A stretch of 62,500 nucleotides of DNA. Source: Mesostigma viride. Taxonomy: Eukaryota; Streptophyta; Mesostigmatophyceae; Mesostigmatales; Mesostigmataceae. The stretch is taken from positions 4,224,093 to 4,286,592 of the forward strand of contig RPFO01000050.1 in the NCBI GenBank assembly GCA_009746045.1, in the 5' to 3' direction. Below, piece after piece: positions 30,595 through 41,670 of this stretch. The notes under the pieces are model-generated. The model did no database searches. It was not told the origin of the DNA and worked only from the letters and a program-made list of their open reading frames with translations. Each line of letters begins with the position of its first letter. The stretch's first letter is position 1. The translations under genes were made by a program, and so were the position numbers.

Positions 30595-32641
30595 TGCCAA
30601 CCTGGCTGAAAATACAACTGCAGCCCCGGCTGCAGCTTCGCCCTCAGGCTCGGAAGGCAGCGGTGACACTAGTCGTGCACTGGTGGTTGCCCAGCCCCCT
30701 ACCGGGCTTGCCTCGCCCTCTGCATCGCCTGAGCCTAAACGCAGCCACCCTGAGGATCCGCCCCCTGCCGAGCCGAGCTGGAAAGAAATCGACTTTGACG
30801 TCAACTCAGCCACATGGTGGCAAAGCTGCCAGGCAGCTCCCACCCAGTTTATGACCTCCCTATCTATTCTACGGGTCGCGCACCTCGCTTCTTGCCCTGT
30901 AAGTAAGTAAGTAAGTAAGTACTTGCGTGTCATGCGCAAAGGCATGTCACGGAGTACTATGCTAATCTCATTAGAAAAATAATTACACAAAAGTTTAAAC
31001 AAATATCGTCTGCATCATCCCCCAACCGTTAAGCACTAGATGGGGATGTCTTGCCCTGTGCCAGCTCCTTTACGTCCAAGGTCGCCTCATTTCGCCTGGC
31101 CGCGTGGTCGGCGCCTTCACGACGGATCTGCCCAGCCTCCCCGGCCCCCGCCTTCAGCTCTTCGCCCTCTGCTCCCTCCTCGGGCGCAGCCTCTGTCGCC
31201 GAGATCTGGGCTCCCACTTCCATGCATTCCACCTCCGAAATCCGCTCCATCATCAACCAAGCCCTCGAGCAGCACGTGACATGCACCCCTCGCCGCAGAT
31301 GTGGCGGCCATGGGCGGCACGCTGGCTGCCGAGCTTCCCCTCCTCTCCTCCACCACCACGGCCACCTCCAAGCTCCTCGCCTCCACCTCCATGCACCACC
31401 ACCGACGCCCTCACCGCCCAGCTCCTCGCCATCGACAAGCGCCTGCAGGACAATGCCATAGCCGCCATCGAATGCTTGCAAAATGTTCACCGCAGGCATC
31501 ACTGCCCAGGCGGTGAAGGACATCGCCGCCCAGCCAGCCCCTGCTGCATGGGCCCCTGCCGGCGATGCCCCTCCCACCCAGACCTGGGCAGCCATGCTGA
31601 TGAACCACACCACCACGTACCACCACCTCCGCCATCGCCGCCCAGGTTAATAAGCAGCAGACGCTGGACCTCCGCGAGGAGGCCGAGCTCGACAAGCGCA
31701 GCTTTAACGTCATCGATCGTCAAGCTCACTTCGACCAGGCCTGCAGGACGTACGAGACCTCCGAGACCCTTGCGCGCCCTGGCGTTAGAGAACAAAATCC
31801 TTGTCCCCATGGCTCTCACTGGTAAGGGCAAGCCGCGGGGGGTGACCCGCAGTTCCCCGCTCGCGGGGTAAGGCCGGCCCCTCCCCCTTGCTCCTCACCT
31901 TTGATACCATGGCGGATTAAAGATGGAGTTCCTCAAGCGTCGCAAGCGGCTTGGGGGGATCTCCTACACGCTGGACGACGACTTGACCTTGACGCAGCAA
32001 CAACGGCGACGGGAGCTATGGCCGACCTACCTCCAGCTCCGGCAGACGGCGGCGGGGCAGAAGCCGGTCTACTGGAACTGAGGGGGCGGACATCTACGTC
32101 GCCCACAAGCCCTGCATGGCAGGCGACCCCTGCATGCAGCCACCCCAGCCACCCCAGCCTACTAGGGAATATATAGCAGTAGTGTAGTAGACTAGAAAGC
32201 TTAGTGACGTGGCCATGTATGCCTACGTGATGGGCCCATAGGCAGCCCTGGCAATAGCCGTAGCAATTTCGAGTCATGCTTTGTCCATGCAGGGAGTTAC
32301 TCTAGTGCTGAGATGCCATGTACCAGCTATAGCCCAGCCATAAATATCTTCCACCCCATATGTCATGCATGCAGGCCTTCTAGGCCCTCTCCCCAAGGCG
32401 CCCTGCGTGAGCTCGATAAGGAGGCATGAACCATCATGGCGGTGCAGGTGCACCTATAGCTTGTGCACCCAGAGCAGGTGATAGTTGTACATCCTACACC
32501 TGCAGGTTGTCGCCCTGATTGTATTACAAACCCATGCATAGACATTGCCCCTTTCTCATCAGGGCTATGTGTTACATATGCTCCCCACGGAGCTATGTTT
32601 TTAATTAATTAATTAATTAATTAATTAATTAATTAATTAAT
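30595..32641 (+). mobile_element. Diverged ORF1 retroelement, family C
   Basis: It contains degenerate ORF1-like pieces: an Ala/Pro-rich N-terminus with GLASPSASPEPKR (30690-30740), SEIRSIINQALEQHV (31230-31280), and YTLDDDLTLTQQQRRRELWP plus QKPVYW (31960-32080). The last matches TLDDDLTPAQQ...LWPEYLRHKQ of copy A. Several frameshifts. The 3' end has the GCTCC-CAAC/CCAC-GGAGC hairpin and a (TTAA)10 tail at 32601-32641. It is interrupted at 30901-31048 by another insertion. Confidence 0.65.
30901..31048 (-). mobile_element. 148-bp LINE 3' fragment with 11-bp target duplication
   Basis: Inserted in family C. TCTTGCCCTGT occurs at 30890-30900 and 31049-31059. On the minus strand the insert ends in (TTAC)n next to the left duplication. 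It matches the fragment at 24180-24345. Confidence 0.85.
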
Positions 32642-32769
32642 GGGGCTTGTGGGTTTACCCTGGGTATGCCGGGCCTAAAACCCCTCAGGCTCCGGGAGAG
32701 GCCTTTATATTCTCCCAATCCGGCGACTCTTCAGTAACGTGTTCCAAGCCTATCTGTTGTGGGCTCTGG

Positions 32770-33103
32770 ACCATGGGGCAGCCTTACTGCATCCGCTATG
32801 AGTCAGCCAATGATGCTTTGCCCATGCAGAGAGCCACTCTCTGCTGAGACCGCGCCATCATGGCTCATGCCCTAGCTAGCCATGCTTAGCCATGATCATC
32901 TTCCACCCCATGTCCGCATAGTAGATGCTGGAATACAACTGTGGTGCAGGTGCACCTCAGCTGTGCACCCCGAGTATGAGGCCGGTGGCAGTTTACACCC
33001 ACCACCTGCAGCTTGTCCGGCCTATAGAATGCATTGAAAACCATATGCCCCTTCTCAGGGATATGTGTTAGGCATATCCTCCCCACTGAGGTATGTTCTT
33101 AAC
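32770..33103 (+). mobile_element. Another family-C/D type 3' end
   Basis: Resembles 32280-32600 (GTGCACC motifs, CCACCTGCAG, CCCCTTCTCAGGGATATGTG) and, at its start, 39550-39600 (GGACCATGGGGCAGCC). It is cut off where copy B begins. Confidence 0.55.
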
Positions 33104-33109
33104 GCAACG

Positions 33110-35117
33110 ACGAAAATGGCTGACGTGGCGGTATGGCTGACGGCGGAGCTCAGATCTTTTGCGTCTGAGCCCCATTGAAATTCGGTCAGACCACTTGCAT
33201 TCGATGCGCTTCTTTCAGACGCACACGCCGGTACAATCGGTTACGGCTGAAACGCAGTATTGCCAAAGTTACTAACGTGACAAGCAGCTATGACGACCCC
33301 AAAAGCAAAACGGGGTTTGGAAAAGGAGCTTGCCAGCTCCCAGCCCAACCCACTCGCCATCGTCCTGGCCCACTGCCTTCTGGGCCCGCCAACCCACCGC
33401 CAGCTAGCAAACCCATCACCAAGCGCCTCGCCAGAGCCCAAGAACCCCTGTCACGAACGCAAGTGGCGACAGTACCTACCAGATTACGACCGCTTTTATT
33501 TCAGCAAATGGATGCAACTGACCAAAGCAGAATGCGTCGAAATAGTGCACATGTTTCTTAGCACAGGAACGCACGCTCCATGGGCCCTATATGCGCCCAT
33601 CCCCGCCGACAACGTGGAGAGGTTCAGGACTGACACCAAGCCAGAATACGACCTCCGCCTCGCCATCATGTGCAGCTTCTTCCATGATCGACAAAATCGC
33701 CGCCAAGATCCGCAACCCAGCCCAGCCTGCGCGGCCGACAGCCACATCGGCTCCCTCCCTCGGCGAGGATGACATCCGAGCAGTGCTGGAGGAGCACGTG
33801 ACCTGGCCGTTGGCCGAGAAGCTGACCTCGCTGAACACGACTCTCAACACGGTGGAGGCCCGGGTCTCCAATGTGGAAACCAAGGTCGTCCACAAGCCCC
33901 AACCCCAGTTCACGGCGCTGCACACCGCGGCGCAGGCATCTGAGACGCACGCTGCACTTGTCTCTCGCCTAAACCAGGTGCATGGAGGGCAAGTGCGGCG
34001 TGCTCATGAAGAAGCTTGAAGCCATCACCGCCCACACCGAGGCCCTGGCCTCACAGGTCCCAAAGATAGCGGAGCAGACGGCCACCATCGCATCCCAGTC
34101 ACCCCGGCTGGATGCTGCATGGTGACCTCCCGCCCCTCTCCTATGCGGACCTGCTGCGGTCAGCGACCGCCTCCACCACCGACGCCATCGCTACGAAACT
34201 CCAGGAGCTTGAAGACCTTCGTCAGGCTCAACAACGGGAGGCCACCGACCGCGCCCGCCACGACTGCCGGGTGGTGCTGCGTCGTTTCCCCCAGAAGCCA
34301 GGTGATCGACGTCAACCTCCCTTGCCGACGAGCTTAAGGACCAGCTCCTTACCCTCATGGGCCTGGTAGGTGAGGTAGAACTGCGTGGGTGCCACCGCCT
34401 TCCCCACTCACGGGATAAGGCGGCTCCCCCACCAGTCCTGCTCACCTTCCCAGGCTGCCGTGATCGAGGACAAGCAGCGGATCCTCTCTCATCGCAAGCG
34501 GTTGCGGCGACCTCACCTGGACGCTGGACGACGACCTGACCCCCACTCAGCAGCAGCAGCGACGCGACCTGTGGCCGGAATACCTCCGCCACAAGCAGGA
34601 CCCCCAGATGAAAGCCCAAGGTGTACTGGAGGGGCGGGGACCTGATGATCAACCACAAGTCTGATGTGGACGCCCCGGCAGCGGGCTAGAGTAGCTTGCC
34701 TAATAGTCCTAGCTTGTATCCATTGGTATAGTCACTGCCGCTATGGCAGCCATGCTTAGAATGTTTGCCTAGCGTTGCCAACATACCTAGTCACGTGCAC
34801 CGCTCACGCACAGTACACAACCAGCCATAGCCTTAGCTTAGTCCTTGTACAGCCATGCCACGTCCTGGCTATGATCAGATTACTTGCCCACGCTCCTTGT
34901 TATGCCATGCTCACATGGGTCTTATTGCACCCACAGATTGCCGGATCGTTAGCGTGTCCGTTTAGCTAGCGTGCCCGAATGCAGCTGTGGCATGCCTTAG
35001 GCATGAAGGAGACCGGGGGTCTCTGCCTTTTCTCCTGTTGTGCACACACAGGGATTAAAAGCACTTCGGTGCTCCGTGACTCCCCAACGGGAGCACATGT
35101 TAAATTAATTAATTAAA
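33110..35117 (+). mobile_element. ORF1-only non-LTR element, copy B
   Basis: Same 5' and 3' ends as copy A and about 90% similar by eye. It ends with the AGCAC-TTCG-GTGCT stem-loop and a short (TTAA)n tail. ORF1 starts at ATG 33290 (MTTPKAKRGLEKEL) and is broken by several indels, including 4-nt insertions CATG at about 33980 and 34120, ATGA near 34607 and TTGA near 33175. Confidence 0.75.
33290..34690 (+). pseudogene. LINE ORF1-like protein of copy B, multiply frameshifted
   Basis: Pieces align with copy A: KAKRGLEKEL; then EDDIRAVLEEHVTWPLAEKL with the coiled-coil stretch in another frame from about 33591; then ADLLRSATASTTDAIATKLQ and DCRVVLRRFPQKPGD; then QDPQ...KVYWRGGD at the end. At least four frame changes. 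Probably not translated. Confidence 0.6.
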
Positions 35118-35309
35118 TAATGTTCTTAATTAATTAAAGAGACAACCAGCTAGTAAGCAAGTAAGTATGAAATAGTAAGACGGTTATATGGAACGTTCGG
35201 TTTCGCAGCTTCGACGGTTCCTCCATCCATCCAGCAAGGGAATACGTGCTACATTATTTCCTCACGGAGTCATGTTATAATTTAATTTACACCCGTTCAC
35301 TCCCAACAA

Positions 35310-35405
35310 TTGAATTGAATTGAATTGGAACATATCCCCGTTGGGAGTATGTGTCGGTAGCCCATATCCCTGAGAAATATGTATCCCCTAAAAAACCGAA
35401 CTTCC
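35310..35405 (-). mobile_element. Retroelement 3' end with (AATTC)n tail
   Basis: The minus strand reads CTCAGGGATATGG, ACTCCCAACGGGGATATG and then (AATTC)n. It is a further variant of the hairpin-plus-short-repeat tail. Confidence 0.5.
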
Positions 35406-35434
35406 CATACCAAATGGGATGTCAGTTAGGTTAA

Positions 35435-37720
35435 GGGGAGGGGACACCCCTAAAGGGCACTTTTCTGGAAACCATACCTATGCATGTGCTAAAAATCCAA
35501 TGATGATTGGGGACCATTAATATGATAAAAAAAATATTTTCCAGCCACTTGGGGGGGGTACTAGCCCCCACAGGGCACCGGTAACGCGCTAAAAATAGAA
35601 AAAGACGCTATTCTAGTCACATTTTTCCTAGGGCAGTGGGCAAACATATTGGGACCAAATCATATATTCCCATATAGTTCCCTGACTTTTGAGAAATGCT
35701 ACCTAATTTTGAGCACAAAATAATCATGTTTACACACATTGATGGATTTTCCCGCAAAAAGGGTACTTTTTTAATGAAAAAAAAAATTATCAAATCATAA
35801 ACACATGGAATAGGGCCAAATCATATATTCCCAAATACTAGAGGTTGGGGGACATGCAGCCCCAAATTTTCAGGTCATTCTGACAAGCGCAGCCCTATTT
35901 GATGGATATTCCTAGATTGCCACCTGTGACGAAGCTAAGGGAGGTTTTAGCTAGTATTTAACCACACTAACACCCCTTTATACATCTAAGCCTCATGAAA
36001 ACTGGCCAAACCACATACTACCATTCTCTGCACATATGGTACCTCCTATGTTCAAGGTTTGACGCCATTCTGACAAGAACTGCCCAAGTTATAACCATTC
36101 CAAGACGGCCACCCATGTAGACGCTACAAGGAAATTAGAGTAACCATTTAGCCACACTAGCACCTCCTTCTTCATCAAAGACATCTGCAAACTGACCAAA
36201 GCACACATAATCAACTCTTGCACGCTGACGGCAACGCATGCTCAATGTGGGGGTCATTGCGACAAGAACTGCTCAAGTTGATGGGTTTCCTATATGACCA
36301 CATGACAAGGCGCTAAGGACCACTCAGTAAGTTAGTAACCCCACAGTGCCACTTAATATGCCATCCAACATGCACCAAAACCATGCAGAGTATGTTTACA
36401 AAGTACAAAGGGGTGGCCACGCACCTCATATGTCTTCATCATCCCTCCAGCATGGCCAGCCTTGTAAATATGTGCATAGCCTTGACGATGGTAGCCCTAA
36501 CATGCCTAAGCGGCATTTCCTATGTTTCTCCCAGGTTAGAGTGTAAGGTTGATGCCAACCAAGCTAATCAACACAACAACACCTCCTAAACTGTCCTCCC
36601 CGGCATGGATGACAAACTGGGACTATGGAGGGCAAGGAACCAAGTAAGAACATGGTATATATAGCTTGCATGCAGTCATGCATGTCAACCATGGTTGGCT
36701 CAGCACATTGTAGTCTTGTCACATCATCATAACAAAGGAAAGCTCAAACAACCATTGGTGCCAGCTATCTACATGCAGTCACACAAATGCAATATCTCCA
36801 ACATCATCATCACTATAACACTTCCATCCCTGCACGATAAAATGCAAAGAAACCATTGGCGGCCCTTCACCGCATGAGCGCTGTGATGCCGCTGCGGCCT
36901 GTGAGGAGAGGGTGCGTCACTCTCAAACAACAAGAAGCGTCCATACGCACAACATCCTTGCCAGAACACGTTTTATGAAATGCCTTATACCTTCCCGAAG
37001 AGCTATAGGCTGCGACTGAAGCGGCCCTGATCACGACATCAACGAAAACAATCTAAAGCTGCCAGGTATTCGACAACACAACGGCAAGCGACGGCGAGCT
37101 AGCTGGCGGAAACTGCCCAAAAAGAACGCAAAAAACCTCGAACGATGAGCTCATAGAAGAAAGCACCGATAGCAGATAACGTTCGCGACAAATCTGTACC
37201 TTGCCCTCGTAAATCCCTCGCCCAGGCGCGCAACAACAGCCGTTCTTCCATGGACAGGTCAGACACGCACTGCGCAGGTCTGAACAATTACTTACCGATA
37301 ATGGCCGAAAATCTGGCAAAAAGCACCAGCTCGGTTTAGAATTCGATGCAACCGATATTAATGCCTGCTTCAAGGTCAGAACAGCCCCCAAAACCGCTAT
37401 TTTACAGCCGCTATCATGAATTCTATTTCATTCCGCGCGACCAAAAAATTCAGATTACCCCCCATGCCGATGGCATAAAAAAACAACAGCGATATTGTAA
37501 ACCAGCTTATTTCCGCCACAAACTAACATCATAAACTCATATCCTTTTAGATTCGAGTAAAAGTTTTGCATTTCGCCTGCCCTAGTGTGGTAGTTTCGCC
37601 TGAACGCAGTCGCCATGGCCACTTCCGCAAGGGGTGCGCGCACCGTGCACGTGAAATTTGTGACCTTCGGCTCCGGCGCGAATTTTTTGGCGCCAAAAAA
37701 TTCGGGGGTGTCCCGTCCCC
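35435..37720. mobile_element. TTAA-flanked inverted-repeat element, 2.3 kb
   Basis: Flanked by TTAA at 35431-35434 and 37721-37724. The ends are GGGGAGGGGACACCCC and the complement of GGGGACGGGACACCCC (15 of 16 match). The interior is AT-rich with no recognisable transposase. piggyBac-like by target site only. Confidence 0.7.
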
Positions 37721-37724
37721 TTAA

Positions 37725-37910
37725 ATAGTGCCGGAACCTTTTGCCCACTGAGGCAAATCGGCCCGTCACACTATTTTGCCCGGAATAACCACTTCCGAGC
37801 ACCCAAGTTAAGTCGGCCGAATTAACTTGGGTGCTCGTAAGTGGTTATTCCGGGCAAAATACTGTGTGACGGGCCGATTTGCCTCAGTGGGCAAAAGGTT
37901 CCGGCACTAA
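37725..37910. mobile_element. Foldback MITE flanked by TTAA
   Basis: About 80-bp nearly perfect inverted arms (GTGCCGGAACCTTTTGCCCA ... and its complement) around a spacer of about 15 bases. TTAA at 37721-37724 and 37911-37914. It shares its left TTAA with the neighbouring 2.3-kb element. Confidence 0.85.
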
Positions 37911-37939
37911 TTAACCTAACTATGTCCGCCGCTTCGGCG

Positions 37940-39290
37940 CCGGCCAGCCGCCGGGCGTTTTTTTGCTTTGTCTTGGAAATCTTTATATGCTCACGAAGGA
38001 ACAATATGACGATGTTATCAAGTTCCTGGCGCGCCCGCGCCATGACGAACTTTTCCTGCCTACCCCTGGCGACAAGGTCACCAAGCCCAACTGGGAATGG
38101 CTCGGCTTCAAGAACTGGAGGCGTACTTGAAGGCAGTCATCATGTGCAGCTACCTGCGCTGCGACGCCCAGGACTTCACCCAGATTGGCTACGCTGGCCT
38201 CAGGAGCCTCCTGCATGAGCGCAGACGGGCAGCCACAGCAGCTGTAGCATCCTCACAGAGCGGCACCTCCCCCAGCACGGACTCCATCCGAGCTGCAGTG
38301 GCGGAGCAGCTGGCGCCGATGGCTGACCAGCTCGCCGCCCTGAACGCGCCTGATGGCCCACTCAACACTCTCTCGGCCAAGGTCAACAACATCGGAAGCC
38401 AGCTAGAGTCGCACTTAAGCTCCAGCCTCAGTTTACTGCTACGCAAGAGCACATTGCCACCAAAGTTTCCGAGGCCATGCACAGCCACTGTCTGTGACCA
38501 CCCGCCTTAACCAGGTGCATGGAAGGCCGAGTCGGCCAAGGCACCATGAAACTTGAGGCAGTTGCTACCAAGGTAGACGCCTTGGCCACGCAGGTCCCCG
38601 AGATCGCCGAGCGAACGGCCACCATCGCCGCCCAACCTGCTGGTATAGGGCTAGCGATGACCCCTCGACTCGCGCCTCCTGGGCTGACCTGCTCAAGAGC
38701 CAGGCATCCTCGACCACGACCGCCATCACCACCAAGCTCCAGGAGCTGGAAGACACGCGCCGCGAGGCCGCTGACCGCGACCGTCGCCGCTGCCGGGTCA
38801 TCCTCAGGCGCTTCGACATGCAGCCGGAGGAGACCCCAGACTCTCTTCTCGACGCGCTGAAGAATAAACTCTTGGCGTGCATGCCGCGCTGCCAGGTGCG
38901 ACACTGCAGGGCGCCTACCGCCTGCCGGCCATCCACGGGCCAAGGCTGGGCCCCTTTGATCCAGTGGTCCTCATCTTCAGAGACATCACAGCCCGAGTTT
39001 GGTTCCTCTCTCGCCGCAAGAAGCTGGTGAACACGTCCTGGTCGCTTGACGACGACCTGACGCCAGCCCAACAGCAGCAACGCCGCAATCAGTGGCAACA
39101 CTACATCCGCCACAAGACCAACCCCGAGAAGCCCCAAGTGTACCCGGCGGGGACCTTCATGTCAACAAGAAACTGTGGATCGAAGCCCACCCGGGAGCTC
39201 CCCCGGCAGCCAGCGTGCGCGCCCACAGCTGCCACATCTGTGCACAGCGAGGGGCCGGGGTCACGTGCTGCGCGATGGCTTCCTGAAGCC
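37940..39290 (+). pseudogene. Diverged LINE ORF1-like copy D
   Basis: Broken frames: LTKEQYDDVIKFLARPRHDE (37990), ELEAYLKAVIMCSYLRCDAQ (38100), a coiled-coil-like stretch, RRCRVILRRFDMQPEETPDS (38790), WSLDDDLTPAQQQQRRNQWQ and EKPQVYPAG (39040-39150). The last two parallel TLDDDLTPAQQ and QKPKVYWRGGD of copy A. A distinct subfamily. Confidence 0.6.
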
Positions 39291-39549
39291 TGAAGGTGGA
39301 GGAGGAAGGTGGATTCGGTCAAGGGGGAGGGATCCCATAGGTCGTCGGCAGAGCGCTCAAGGATGGAAAAGAGAGCGGCGAGCTGAAGGCGAGGGCGAGA
39401 CCAGCCGGGCAGGTGGTCAAGTCCGCGGTGGTGAGAACCGGCCGTCAACTCCACTGCGGAGGCGTCAATTGTCGCGGAAGTGCTGGCACATGGCAAGGAG
39501 CGAGGCGTGCGACCCATAAAACACGAGCTCGATCCAGTATCTTGACACT

Positions 39550-39772
39550 GGACCATGGGGCAGCCCTAGCTGCACCCGCTATGCTTTTGCTATGCTTTTG
39601 CACCCACCGGGGCCATGGATGCCGGATCGTTTCGATGGGTCCGATTGTGCACCCTGTGGCATGCCCCGGCTGCATGGCATGAGGGGAGGTTCTCTGCCCC
39701 CTCCCTGCTGTGCACACTCAGGGATTAAAAGCACTCTGGTGCTCCGTGACTCCCCACCTGGAGCACGTGTAT
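39550..39772 (+). mobile_element. Copy D 3' end with stem-loop
   Basis: CAGGGATTAAAAGCACTCTG and GTGCTCCGTGACTCCCCACC then GGAGCAC parallel the 3' ends of copies A and B. Here the loop is TCTG instead of TTCG and no TTAA tail remains. Confidence 0.6.
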
Positions 39773-41100
39773 ACTTAGTCACCGCCTGTTGGTTTTCCCC
39801 TTCAATCTGTTTTGTAGCTGGCATTTCCACAGTCCACGCACTCAGCGAGCAATCCGCGTTAAAATCAGCGACAATGCTTGAGGAGCTGCCCCCACATTCA
39901 TGCCGATCCGGGTCGTCATGTCGTCCTTGCAGTCAGGGAGCCAACTGCCGAGCAGCTTGATCGAAGCAGCCGGCCTGAAGCAGGGTAGTTTAACTTGGTG
40001 TCGTCTAAGAGGGGGAACTAGCTGGGGCGGGGGCCCTGCCAGGCCGGCGAGGGCCATAGCCTCTGTTTTGGGGCTGATTTCTAGACTGGTCATCAGCATG
40101 GGCCTCGAGCGCCAGGCAGTCCAGCCAACAAAGGTGGGCAGACGCCAACTGCTCAATGAGCGTGATGTCGTCGGCATTAAATTTTGCCAGCAAGTAAACT
40201 CTGGTCGCGAAACGTGGAACTCATGGAGCATGGCTGGAATTACCTGTACGGTAATCCGTCCAGGGAACTTCGCGTCTTTCCTCTCAGACAACTACCCTAG
40301 TCCTTCCACGGCGTTGGATCGCCATGCGTCCAGGCATAGTTGTCTCACTTCATAGACGAAACTAGCTATATCAACAAGCTCGATCCGATTTCTGGCCTGT
40401 GCTGGTTGTCTCCTTGATATCAACAAGCGTATCTCGTTGGGGCATGCAGCAAATGGAAAACAAATGCTGCCGATCGTGCCGGTACGCGCAAAGAAAAAAA
40501 AAAAAACGCGAAAACTCAGCATATGTATAGCTCCTCACAGTTCGAAATAGGACCTCTGGCAGGCATTCCGCGGCTATAGGAGTCTCCTGATCCGTAGGCA
40601 TCCCAAACTATAGCCCAACTGTGAAAAATCTATTGACTAGAGAGTGGTGCCACTAATTCGGAAATTGTGCTAGATATGCGACATGAGCTGGATGGGTAGG
40701 AGTACTGCACACCTGTCCATGTGCAAATAACAAACAGATTGAGCTGGTTGTCTCCTTGAGATTGAGGCACGAGCCAGATTGACCGCGCCCAGGCAAGATT
40801 GCAAAGTGGCCTCCAACCATGGGTCACAATTGCGAAGCATCCTGAATGCTGGTTGAATGCATGATGACTCAAGAGGGTGATTGCAGCTCACAAAAGGCAG
40901 TGCCACGCCACCAGCAGTTGCGTTTCTTTTCATAAATAAGACAGCCCCTTCCCCCCTCCCCCCCCCCCCCGGAAAAAGCAACAACAAAAAAGACCTGTAA
41001 CAAATAAAGCCCTTCTATACTGGTGTTTCCGCTCCAACCCAGAATGCACGAAAAACCAAAAACACCCTCGTAGGGAGGCCAACACCAACGCCAAGGCCGG
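39773..41100. other. Intergenic stretch downstream of the cyclase gene
   Basis: No gene recognised. It contains an A13 tract at 40491-40503 and repeated GCTGGTTGTCTCCTTG words at about 40402 and 40744. The complement GAGACAACCAGC also occurs at 14908 and 35143. It should include the cyclase 3' UTR, but I found no TGTAA on the minus strand near the stop. Confidence 0.4.
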
Positions 41101-41670
41101 TCAATGGTCCGCACCGCCCTCCCGCAGCAACTTTTTGAGCGCCTTAATCTTCTTCTGCTGCTTCATGGCCAGCCTGAGCAGCTCATCATACGACAGGTCA
41201 TCATCAACCAGGTCATGCTGGTCCGGCAAGTCTACTTCCTTTGTGTGGCTGCGTGTCCTAGTATGTTGGACCGGGTCGCCCAACTTTGCCAGCAGGCTAG
41301 GCCGCCGTTTGTCCCGTGGACTCGTCACGCCAAGGCCCATGAGCACGCGGCCGATGGCATGCTCTCGAAGCCCCCCTGTTCCACTGTGCTGGGAGCCACC
41401 CAGGGGCATCGGGGCCTGGCTCTCGACAGCTTTCTCGGACGTGTCGTCTTTGGTTGGCGTGGTGACGGGTTCGGCAGCTATCTCGGAGTCTTTCGGGGAT
41501 AGCCGGAGGTCGTCCGCGACGGAGATCTCCTGGCTCTCCTCTCTCGGCAAAGTGGCCTCGAATGCCACGATGGGCTCGGTGACCTTTGCGAGCTTGAGCG
41601 TGCGGGGGAAGAGCCGCATGCTGAGCTCGGCGCTGGACACCTGGTAGAGGTGCATCGGCTGCCTGACGCC
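41101..41670 (-). CDS. Cyclase gene: terminal exon with coiled-coil tail
   Basis: Acceptor ATCGCAG, stop TGA at 41103-41101, 189 codons. GVRQPMHLYQVSSAELSMRL ends the cyclase domain. A Ser/Thr/Glu-rich linker follows, then LSYDELLRLAMKQQKKIKAL, a likely coiled coil. Confidence 0.78.
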   Translation of the reverse strand, partial: GVRQPMHLYQVSSAELSMRLFPRTLKLAKVTEPIVAFEATLPREESQEISVADDLRLSPKDSEIAAEPVTTPTKDDTSEKAVESQAPMPLGGSQHSGTGGLREHAIGRVLMGLGVTSPRDKRRPSLLAKLGDPVQHTRTRSHTKEVDLPDQHDLVDDDLSYDELLRLAMKQQKKIKALKKLLREGGADH

